Source: UKL13-2 sp043793345 (GTDB lineage Bacteria > Pseudomonadota > Gammaproteobacteria > Burkholderiales > Usitatibacteraceae). From it: DNA of 8,118 nucleotides. Made by a program: the position numbers and the translations under genes. Shown piece after piece: positions 1 to 6,130 of this stretch (position 1 is the first letter of the stretch; each line of letters begins with the position of its first letter). A model generated the notes under the pieces. The model ran no database searches. It was not told the origin of the DNA and was given only the letters and a program-made list of their open reading frames with translations. The stretch spans positions 1 to 8,118 of the forward strand of contig JAYVXF010000050.1 of NCBI GenBank assembly GCA_043793345.1. The letters run 5' to 3'.

Positions 1-1
1 C

Positions 2-232
2 AAGCGTGTCTACATTACCTCATCGCTGCTGGCGAGCTGGGACAAGGGTGGCGCGGATAACGAGCAGTTCCTGCGCGGCTTTGCGTGGAATGGGAAGGAA
101 CTGAAGCAGACGTTTGAAGTCGATTTCAATGCCGAAAAACTGGGTCGCGCGCATCACATGAAGCTCGGCTCGAAGGCATTGCGCAGCGCCTACCTCGTTC
201 CTGAGCGGCCGCAGAAACTGGCGCGCCAATGA
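2..232 (+). CDS. mtoX: Methanethiol oxidase / selenium-binding protein SBP56 family, C-terminal fragment
   Basis: This is the 3' end of a gene cut by the left edge; 76 codons remain in the frame beginning at base 2, ending at TGA 230-232. The fragment carries a YITSSLLASWDKGG segment, a DNEQFLR segment and an EKLGRAHHMK segment near the end. From memory these resemble the C-terminal end of the bacterial SBP56 family, including the conserved His pair before the terminus. Family members are copper-dependent methanethiol oxidases, periplasmic in bacteria, converting methanethiol to formaldehyde, hydrogen sulfide and hydrogen peroxide. The next gene, a SCO1/SenC protein, fits: mtoX of methylotrophs is described in an operon with SCO1/SenC and mauG. 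The catalytic core lies outside the window, so the family call rests on the C-terminal motifs plus context. Oxidase activity is inferred. Confidence 0.78.
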   Translation, partial: KRVYITSSLLASWDKGGADNEQFLRGFAWNGKELKQTFEVDFNAEKLGRAHHMKLGSKALRSAYLVPERPQKLARQ

Positions 233-248
233 GCGGCGAGCGGCCGCA

Positions 249-965
249 ATGACCGTGCCGAGACTCGCCTGCGCGCGGCCTGTTGCGGTGTCGCTGTGTG
301 CGGCGATGTTTGCCACCCTGCTGGTCGCCAGCGCGGCGTACGCGCACACGGCGGGCGAATCATTGCCGCGATTGGATTACCTGCCACCCGCGCCGGGGAG
401 CTACCAACTGCATCGCATCATGCCGGCACCCGATGGGCCAGTGCTGAATGTGGACGGGAAGGTGCTGCCACTGTCGCAATTTACCGGCGACAAGATCACC
501 CTGCTCGGATTCATCTACACCTCGTGCGCCGACCCGGACGGTTGCCCGCGCGCGTATCGTGTTTTTGACGACCTGAAAGCGCAGATGCTCAAAGTCCCGG
601 CGCTCGATGGGAAGGTGCGCTTTGTGACCTTGAGCTTCGATCCCGCGCGCGATACGCCGAAAGTGATGTCGCAATACGGCAGCGGTCGACTGAAAAATTC
701 GCGGGGATTGGAATGGCATTTTCTCACCACCCGTTCGACATCTGATGTGTTACCTCTGATCGACGGCTTCGGCCAGGATGTGCGCTACGGCGTCAACAAA
801 TCCAGCGGCAAGCCTGTTAAAGAGCTTTCCCACGTGCTCAAGGTTTTTCTGATTGATCGCGATCACAATATCCGCGAAATTTATACCTCAACATTCCTGC
901 ATCCGCAGACCGTCATGGCCGACATCAAGACGCTCTTGATCGAGGCGGGCGAAAAATCTGATTGA
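249..965 (+). CDS. SCO1/SenC-family copper chaperone-like protein, exported, CX5C variant
   Basis: This 238-residue protein is a thioredoxin-fold SCO1/SenC/PrrC member. Such proteins bind copper and deliver it to, or keep reduced the cysteines of, copper enzymes outside the cytoplasm. Residues 1-32 look like a Sec signal peptide, with a hydrophobic stretch at about 12-31 and a likely cleavage after AYA-32. The core begins near residue 60, where DGKVLPLSQFTGDKITLLGFIYTSC matches the family strand leading to the metal site. The expected ligands are present as Cys93, Cys99 and His195 (in LSHVLKVFLID). The two cysteines are five residues apart (CADPDGC), not three as in canonical CPDICP sites. 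LSFDPARDTP at 128-137 is the usual SCO segment. The ATG at 249 lies 16 bases after the upstream stop, with a weak GGCGAG at 235-240. The position behind the methanethiol oxidase suggests copper loading of that enzyme; this is inference. Confidence 0.88.
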   Translation: MTVPRLACARPVAVSLCAAMFATLLVASAAYAHTAGESLPRLDYLPPAPGSYQLHRIMPAPDGPVLNVDGKVLPLSQFTGDKITLLGFIYTSCADPDGCPRAYRVFDDLKAQMLKVPALDGKVRFVTLSFDPARDTPKVMSQYGSGRLKNSRGLEWHFLTTRSTSDVLPLIDGFGQDVRYGVNKSSGKPVKELSHVLKVFLIDRDHNIREIYTSTFLHPQTVMADIKTLLIEAGEKSD

Positions 966-1047
966 GCGGACGCCGGATTTAAGGGGCCATCCACTAGCAG
1001 CCGGTCGGTGCCGTCGCATAACGCGGCCAACGACGAATGTTGCGCCA

Positions 1048-1115
1048 CGCAGAACGCCATTTGGCGCGCATTTCGGGACTAAATCGCCTGTAAAGCCGCG
1101 CCAGCGCTAGACTTT
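1048..1115 (+). promoter_or_regulatory. Two-block conserved upstream motif, copy A (before hutH)
   Basis: Block 1 (1048-1066) is identical over 19 bases to 8018-8036 and contains the perfect-arm palindrome CGCCA-TT-TGGCG (1055-1066). Block 2 (1093-1115) matches 8063-8085 at 18 of 23 positions without gaps, and includes a CGCGCC core and TAGACT (1108-1113), a plausible -10 box. Both blocks keep the same offset of 6970 bases between copies, while the 26 bases between the blocks match at only about 10 positions. If TAGACT is a -10 element, the palindrome centre lies near -60, a typical activator position, and no good -35 is present (CGCCTG at 1085-1090). Regulatory function is inferred. A short dispersed repeat is the alternative. 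Confidence 0.55.
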
Positions 1116-1149
1116 GCCAATCATTAAACGCCCCGCCATCTCCAGCGCC

Positions 1150-1155
1150 TATAAT
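1150..1155 (+). promoter_or_regulatory. Candidate -10 box (TATAAT) of a leaderless hutH promoter
   Basis: A perfect sigma-70 -10 hexamer lies six bases before the ATG of hutH at 1162. Transcription usually begins about seven bases after the box, which puts the start at or next to the A of the ATG. There is no Shine-Dalgarno sequence between the box and the ATG (GTTTG only), as expected of a leaderless message. The -35 region is poor: 1127-1132 reads AACGCC at a 17-base spacing. The promoter would therefore be weak or activator-dependent. Confidence 0.5.
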
Positions 1156-1161
1156 TGTTTG

Positions 1162-2700
1162 ATGACAAAAACATTCACCATCGTCCCCGGAAAACTCACG
1201 CTCGCCCAGCTCCGCAAAGTGCGTGATGAGCATCTCACGTTCGAACTGCCCGCTGCGGCGTGGGTGGAGATTGGTGCCGGTGCGGCAACGGTTGCGCAGA
1301 TCGTCGCCAGGGGTGCGCCTGCCTATGGCATTAATACCGGCTTTGGCAAACTGGCCAACACGCATATTGCGGCCGATCAACTCGACGCGCTGCAAAGAAA
1401 TCTGGTGCTTTCGCACAGCGCGGGCGTGGGTGTGCCGCTGCCGGATGTGGTAGTGCGATTGGTGCTGCTGTTGAAAATTGCCAGCCTTGCGCGCGCCCGC
1501 TCTGGCGTGAGATCGTTGATCGTCGAAGCGCTGTTGCGGCTGTTGAACGCGGGCGTGTATCCGATCATTCCCTCCAAGGGCTCGGTCGGCGCATCCGGTG
1601 ATCTTGCGCCGCTCGCGCATATGTCGGCGCTGCTGCTGGGCATGGGCGAGGCGCATGTCGGCGGCAAACGCTTGCCCGCATTGGACGCATTGATCGCAGC
1701 GGGCTTGTCACCCATTACGCTGGCGCCGAAGGAGGGCCTGGCGTTGCTCAATGGCACACAGGTGTCCACGGCGCTCGCGCTGCATGGTTTGTTTCAAATT
1801 GAGAACGCGTTCGCGGCGGCAATGGTGGCCGGAGCCATGAGCGTGGATGCGGCGATGGGCAGCGATACGCCGTTCGATGCACGCATTCACGAACTGCGCG
1901 GACAGCCGGGGCAGATTCGCACCGGTGAAATTTATCGTGATCTGCTGCACGGCAGTGAGATACGCGATTCGCATTTGGTGGGTGACGACAAGGTACAGGA
2001 TCCGTATTCCTTGCGTTGCCAGCCGCAAGTGATGGGTGCCTGCCTCGATGTGATGCTGAGTGCCGCACGCACGCTTGAGATCGAAGCCAACGGCGTGACC
2101 GATAATCCCCTGGTGTTTCCGGATAGCGGTGACGTGTTGTCGGGTGGGAATTTTCATGGCGAACCGGTGGCGATGGCGGCCGATCAACTGGCCATTGCCG
2201 TGGCTGAAATTGGCGCGCTTTCCGAGCGGCGCATCGCGCTGCTGGTCGATCCGGGGCTATCGGGTTTGCCGCCGTTTCTGGTGCAGGACAGCGGCTTGAA
2301 TTCCGGTTACATGATGGCGCAGGTCACGGCGGCTGCGCTCGCTTCGGAAAATAAATCGATGGCGCATCCGGCGTCGGTTGATTCGCTGCCGACCTCGGCC
2401 AATCAGGAAGACCATGTGAGCATGGCGACATTTGCGGCGAGACGACTGGGTGAGATGGCTGAGAACACGGCAGGCATTGTGGCGATCGAATTGCTCGCCG
2501 CCACACAAGGCATCGATCTGCGGCGGCCATTGAAGACATCACCTCTGTTGCAGCGTGCCCGCGCGCTGGTGCGGGGAAAGGTGCCGTACTACGACCATGA
2601 TCGTCTGTTAAGCCCCGATATCGAAGCCGCGACCGCGCTCATTCGTCGTGGTGCATTCAACGATATGGTTGGCAGCCTGCTGTGCTCATCGGATCAATGA
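1162..2700 (+). CDS. hutH: Histidine ammonia-lyase
   Basis: HutH removes ammonia from L-histidine to give urocanate, the first step of histidine catabolism in the cytoplasm. The protein has 512 residues, close to the usual 505-515. The MIO cofactor triad Ala144-Ser145-Gly146 sits in GSVGASGDLAPLAHM. Other active-site segments are present: AYGINTGFG (Tyr55), LLNGTQ (Asn197), YSLRCQPQV (282-290) and NQEDHVSM (Glu416). The ATG at 1162 is chosen because the protein then starts like known HutH proteins and has normal length. An in-frame TTG at 1114 would add 16 residues that overlap the promoter region. Its TGA overlaps the hutF ATG (ATGA at 2697-2700), indicating translational coupling. It is the first gene of a hutH-hutF-hutI-hutG operon. 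The family call is very secure. Confidence 0.97.
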   Translation: MTKTFTIVPGKLTLAQLRKVRDEHLTFELPAAAWVEIGAGAATVAQIVARGAPAYGINTGFGKLANTHIAADQLDALQRNLVLSHSAGVGVPLPDVVVRLVLLLKIASLARARSGVRSLIVEALLRLLNAGVYPIIPSKGSVGASGDLAPLAHMSALLLGMGEAHVGGKRLPALDALIAAGLSPITLAPKEGLALLNGTQVSTALALHGLFQIENAFAAAMVAGAMSVDAAMGSDTPFDARIHELRGQPGQIRTGEIYRDLLHGSEIRDSHLVGDDKVQDPYSLRCQPQVMGACLDVMLSAARTLEIEANGVTDNPLVFPDSGDVLSGGNFHGEPVAMAADQLAIAVAEIGALSERRIALLVDPGLSGLPPFLVQDSGLNSGYMMAQVTAAALASENKSMAHPASVDSLPTSANQEDHVSMATFAARRLGEMAENTAGIVAIELLAATQGIDLRRPLKTSPLLQRARALVRGKVPYYDHDRLLSPDIEAATALIRRGAFNDMVGSLLCSSDQ

Positions 2701-4061
2701 AGCGAATTTTTGCCAATGAGGCACTGCTTGCCGATGGCTGGCATCGCGATGTCCTGATTGAAATCGAAGGCGATCTGATTGTTGCTGTCACAGCCGATGC
2801 CGCTGCTCGCGATGCCGAGGTGGTGAACGGTGCGTTGATCCCCGGCATGCCCAATGTCCATTCGCATGCTTTTCAGCGCGCCATGGCGGGTCTCACCGAG
2901 CGCGCAGGAACGAGTGGTGATAATTTCTGGGCGTGGCGCGAATTGATGTACCGGTTTCTTGAACGCATCACGCCGGAAGACAATGAGGCAATCGCGACCC
3001 AGCTCTATATCGAGATGCTCAAAGCGGGTTACACCAGTGTTGCCGAATTTCACTACCTGCATCACGATGAGCGTGGTCATGCATACGCGAATCCGGCGGA
3101 AATGGCTGAGCGGATCATTGCAGCAACGGCTACGGCGGGCATCGGCCTCACGTTGCTGCCGGTGTTTTATGCGCACGCAACTTTTGGTGGGGTGCAGCCG
3201 AACCCGGGGCAGAAACGCTTCATCCATGACCTGGACGCGTTTAACTCCTTGCTCGATGACGTGATGAAATTCAAAACTACAATTCGTCGCATCGGTGTAG
3301 CGCCTCACTCGCTGCGCGCGGTGGTGCCGGTGGAATTGACAGCAATCATTGCGCATCTGGACGCGCACGATCAAAGCGCGCCGATCCACATCCACGCGGC
3401 CGAGCAATTAAAAGAAGTCGACGATTGCCTGGCGTGGAGCAAGCAGCGCCCAGTGGCGTGGTTGCTCGACAACGCACCAATAGACCAACGCTGGTGTCTG
3501 GTACACGCCACGCATCTTGATGATGATGAAACGTTTCGTCTCGCCGAAAGTGGCGCGGTCGCTGGCCTTTGCCCAAGTACGGAAGCGAATCTGGGCGATG
3601 GCATTTTCAATGCACCCGATTATTTTTTGCAGCAGGGCCACTGGGGAATCGGCGGCGACAGTCACGTCGGCGTTGATCCGTTCAGGGAGCTCGCCATTGT
3701 CGAATACACGCAGCGCCTGAAAAGTGCCAGACGTAATATTCTTCGTACACCCGGCATTGATTCGATTGGCGGCGGTTTGTACCGCCAGGCGGTGGCGGGT
3801 GGCGCGCGCGCGCTCGGGCAGAACGTTGGCGCAATTGCCGCAAACTGCCGCGCCGATTTGGTGGTGATGAATGCAGACGATGCAGCGTTGGTAGAACACA
3901 CGGGGGACGCGCTGCTTGACGCGGCAATCTTCGGTCCCGTGCGCCAAGCGGTGCGTGACGTGATGGTGGGTGGCGCGTGGGTGGTGCGTGACGGACATCA
4001 CGCGCGCGAGGAGGCGAGCCTGTCGCGCTACCGATCCACGCTGAAGCGACTGTTGAATTAA
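2697..4061 (+). CDS. hutF: Formimidoylglutamate deiminase
   Basis: HutF hydrolyses N-formimino-L-glutamate to N-formyl-L-glutamate and ammonia, the step that defines the five-step hut pathway. The protein has 454 residues and belongs to the amidohydrolase superfamily. Metal and catalytic residues are visible in family order: His55 and His57 in PNVHSHAFQRA, His204 and Arg207 in APHSLRAV, His233 and Glu236 in HIHAAEQ, His270 in CLVHATH, and Asp321 in GGDSHVG. This set separates HutF from its relative HutI, which has HTH and SDLNPG motifs. The start at ATG 2697 overlaps the hutH stop by four bases. An in-frame GTG at 2682 would add five residues inside hutH and is less likely. hutI follows after nine bases. 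No damage is seen. Confidence 0.94.
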   Translation: MKRIFANEALLADGWHRDVLIEIEGDLIVAVTADAAARDAEVVNGALIPGMPNVHSHAFQRAMAGLTERAGTSGDNFWAWRELMYRFLERITPEDNEAIATQLYIEMLKAGYTSVAEFHYLHHDERGHAYANPAEMAERIIAATATAGIGLTLLPVFYAHATFGGVQPNPGQKRFIHDLDAFNSLLDDVMKFKTTIRRIGVAPHSLRAVVPVELTAIIAHLDAHDQSAPIHIHAAEQLKEVDDCLAWSKQRPVAWLLDNAPIDQRWCLVHATHLDDDETFRLAESGAVAGLCPSTEANLGDGIFNAPDYFLQQGHWGIGGDSHVGVDPFRELAIVEYTQRLKSARRNILRTPGIDSIGGGLYRQAVAGGARALGQNVGAIAANCRADLVVMNADDAALVEHTGDALLDAAIFGPVRQAVRDVMVGGAWVVRDGHHAREEASLSRYRSTLKRLLN

Positions 4062-4070
4062 GCATTGCCG

Positions 4071-5288
4071 ATGACAAGGCAGCGTATCGATCAGCTCTGG
4101 ACAAACGCTCGCATCGCAACGATGCAGGGCGATCAACTCGGTTTGATCGATCACGGTGCCATCGCGTCGCTTGATGACCGCATCACCTGGATCGGCAATG
4201 CACGCGACGCACCAATGGCCGATGCGGCCATCGTGCATGATTGCGCTAATGCGTTGCTGACACCCGGTCTGATTGATTGCCACACGCATTTGGTGTTCGC
4301 CGGAAATCGCGCCGATGAATTTGAAATGCGGCTTAACGGCGCGAGTTATGAAGACATTGCCAATGCCGGTGGCGGCATTCTCTCCACCGTGCGCGCGACA
4401 AGGGACGCAACCGAATCGGAACTGCAGGAGCAAAGCGAGTCGCGCCTGAAAGCGTTAATGGCGGAGGGCGTGACGACGATTGAAATCAAATCCGGCTATG
4501 GACTCGATCTCAACACCGAGCAGAAAATGCTGCGGGTCGCGCGCGAACTGGGTCGCCAGAATGCCATCAGCGTCGTGACCACGTTTCTGGGTTTGCACGC
4601 TCTGCCACCGGATTTCGCGGGCAACTTGGATGGGTACGTCGATTTCGTCTGCCAACTAATGCTGCCCGTCATCGCCGACGAAAATCTTGCCGATGCCGTT
4701 GATGCTTTTTGTGATGAGATTGGTTTTACGCGCGCACAAACCCAGCGTTTTTTTGAGGCGGCACGTCGTGTTGGATTGCCGATAAAGCTGCACGCCGAGC
4801 AATTATCAAACCAGCGGGGAGCCGCGCTGGCTGCGGAGTTTGGGGCATTGTCGTGTGATCATCTTGAGTATCTCGATGATGCAGGTGTTGCCGCGATGGC
4901 CAAAGCTGGCGCCGTCGCGGTGTTGTTGCCCGGTGCGTTCTATGTGTTGCGCGAAACCAGATTGCCGCCGATTGAAGCGCTGCGCAAAGCAGGCGTGGCG
5001 ATCGCGGTGGCGAGCGATCTCAATCCGGGCACCTCGCCGATTGTTTCCTTGCAAGCCAATATGCATCTGGCGTGTACCTTGTTTAGATTGACGCCGACCG
5101 AAGTGTTGCGTGGTGTCACCGTGAATGCGGCGCGGGCGTTGGGTTGTCGGCATGATCGCGGCGTGTTGGCCGTTGGGCGGCGGGCAGATTGGTGCGTGTG
5201 GGATGTCGCGTCGCCGGCCGAGCTTTGCTACTGGATGGGCGGCGTGAAACCTGCGCGCATTGTTTTCGGCGGTCGCGAGCGCGCATGA
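4071..5288 (+). CDS. hutI: Imidazolonepropionase
   Basis: HutI opens the ring of 4-imidazolone-5-propionate to give N-formimino-L-glutamate, the substrate of the neighbouring HutF. The 405-residue length is normal. It is a metal-dependent amidohydrolase, with the HxH pair at His71/His73 in GLIDCHTHLVFAGNRADEF, His241 and Glu244 in KLHAEQ, His264 in CDHLEY, and Asp316 in SDLNPGTSP. The GGGILSTVRATR and EIKSGYGL segments (about 101-112 and 138-145) are typical substrate-binding regions of the family. The ATG at 4071 is chosen over an in-frame TTG at 4065, which adds two residues. The gap from the hutF stop is nine bases, with no clear Shine-Dalgarno sequence. The TGA overlaps the hutG ATG (ATGA at 5285-5288). 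Confidence 0.96.
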   Translation: MTRQRIDQLWTNARIATMQGDQLGLIDHGAIASLDDRITWIGNARDAPMADAAIVHDCANALLTPGLIDCHTHLVFAGNRADEFEMRLNGASYEDIANAGGGILSTVRATRDATESELQEQSESRLKALMAEGVTTIEIKSGYGLDLNTEQKMLRVARELGRQNAISVVTTFLGLHALPPDFAGNLDGYVDFVCQLMLPVIADENLADAVDAFCDEIGFTRAQTQRFFEAARRVGLPIKLHAEQLSNQRGAALAAEFGALSCDHLEYLDDAGVAAMAKAGAVAVLLPGAFYVLRETRLPPIEALRKAGVAIAVASDLNPGTSPIVSLQANMHLACTLFRLTPTEVLRGVTVNAARALGCRHDRGVLAVGRRADWCVWDVASPAELCYWMGGVKPARIVFGGRERA

Positions 5289-6130
5289 ATATTGCGCCCG
5301 CACTTTGGCGGATTGAGCGCGCCGATTCGGCAAGCGTGCCGCTGATCGTCAACGTGCCGCATGCAGGCATCTACTTGCCGCCCGCGATTGCGCAGACGCT
5401 CACGCCCGCAGGAGTGGCCGTGCCTGATACCGATTGGCACGTCGACAGACTTTACGAGTTTGTGCCCGCGATGGGTGCGACGTTAATGGTGGCGACGCAT
5501 TCGCGCATCGTCGTTGACCTGAATCGCGATCCTTCGGGCGACGCACTTTATCCGGGGGTAAGCAATACCGAAATTTGTCCGACCGCGACTTTTGCAAATG
5601 CGCCAATTTATCAAGCCGACCTCGCGCCGGATCGCGCTGCGATTGCAGCGCGCGTCGCACAATATTGGCAGCCGTATCACACACACCTCGCCGCCGAAAT
5701 CGCGCGCATCAAAGCGCAGCATGGCTATTGCATCCTGCTCGACGCGCATTCCATCATCGGCGAAGCGCCGCGTTTTTTTGCCGGACGATTGCCAGACCTG
5801 AATCTGGGCACCGCCGACGGCAAGAGTTGCGCAGCGGCTTTTGCGCTTGGCGCTTTTCAAGTGTTGTCGCGAGCAGTTGGATTCACGGCAGTACATAATG
5901 GGCGCTTCAAGGGTGGCTACATCACCCGGCACTATGGCGAGCCGCAACACAAGGTGCATGCATTGCAATTGGAAATGGCGCAACGCTGCTACATGGATGA
6001 GGCCTGGCCACACAGATACGACGAATCGCGCGCGGCGTCACTGAAAGCTGTTTTGAAAAAACTTGTTGAAGCATTGCGGGTCACCGCCGCCGCACTTGGC
6101 GCGCAAACCAAAAAACAGGATCATCACTGA
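5285..6130 (+). CDS. hutG: N-formylglutamate deformylase (N-formylglutamate amidohydrolase)
   Basis: This enzyme cleaves N-formyl-L-glutamate to glutamate and formate, the last step of the five-step pathway begun by HutH. The protein has 281 residues, typical of the formylglutamate amidohydrolase family (PF05013), which is unrelated to the arginase-like formiminoglutamase also called HutG in enteric bacteria. Supporting segments are VPHAGIYLP (24-32), DTDWHVDRLYE (48-58), VDLNRDPSG (77-85), LLDAHSI (151-157), NGRFKGGYITRHYG (205-218), and the C-terminal QLEMAQRCYMDE. The first two His-containing motifs and the DAHS motif probably hold the metal ligands. The start at ATG 5285 overlaps the hutI stop. 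An in-frame ATG at 5189 would lie deep inside hutI and is rejected. The TGA overlaps the next ATG (TGATG at 6128-6132). Confidence 0.93.
   Translation: MNIAPALWRIERADSASVPLIVNVPHAGIYLPPAIAQTLTPAGVAVPDTDWHVDRLYEFVPAMGATLMVATHSRIVVDLNRDPSGDALYPGVSNTEICPTATFANAPIYQADLAPDRAAIAARVAQYWQPYHTHLAAEIARIKAQHGYCILLDAHSIIGEAPRFFAGRLPDLNLGTADGKSCAAAFALGAFQVLSRAVGFTAVHNGRFKGGYITRHYGEPQHKVHALQLEMAQRCYMDEAWPHRYDESRAASLKAVLKKLVEALRVTAAALGAQTKKQDHH
6117..6120 (+). promoter_or_regulatory. Shine-Dalgarno AGGA for the GspE/PilB-type ATPase
   Basis: AGGA ends nine bases before ATG 6130, inside the last codons of hutG. It supports the long N-terminus of the ATPase over later in-frame Met codons such as Met21, and shows the ATPase can recruit ribosomes within the hutG message. 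Most other starts in this operon have no comparable site. Confidence 0.5.

Larger units (their letters stand above)
966..1161 (+). other. Intergenic spacer between the SCO gene and hutH
   Basis: This 196-base spacer separates the methanethiol oxidase/SCO operon from the hut operon. I see no convincing intrinsic terminator behind the SCO gene: there is no strong stem followed by a T run. The right half holds the first copy of the two-block motif (1048-1115) and the TATAAT box at 1150-1155. No HutC-like operator is recognisable. The left part, about 966-1047, holds nothing I can name. Confidence 0.7.

Noticed and set aside
966..1047. Possible terminator or small RNA after the SCO gene
   Set aside because: I tested the GGCC/CCGGTCGG segments for pairing and found no stable stem with a T tract, and no promoter-like boxes of its own.
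1114..1161. N-terminal extension of HutH from TTG 1114
   Set aside because: It adds 16 residues not expected in HutH, overlaps the TATAAT box, and has no ribosome binding site.
994..1656. Open frame of 220 codons on the minus strand covering the spacer and the start of hutH
   Set aside because: Most of it is antisense to hutH and the product is rich in Arg, Gln and His without motifs. It would also run through the promoter motifs.
3801..3820. Alternating GC run (GGCGCGCGCGCGCTCGG)
   Set aside because: It encodes Gly-Ala-Arg-Ala in a normal part of HutF and reflects codon use, not a separate repeat.
3408..4433. Open frame of 341 codons on the minus strand across hutF and hutI
   Set aside because: It lies antisense to two clearly functional genes, crosses their junction, and its translation resembles no family I know. 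Long antisense frames are common in GC-rich coding DNA.
5189..5284. N-terminal extension of HutG from ATG 5189
   Set aside because: It overlaps nearly 100 bases of hutI in another frame. The family N-terminus fits the ATG at 5285.
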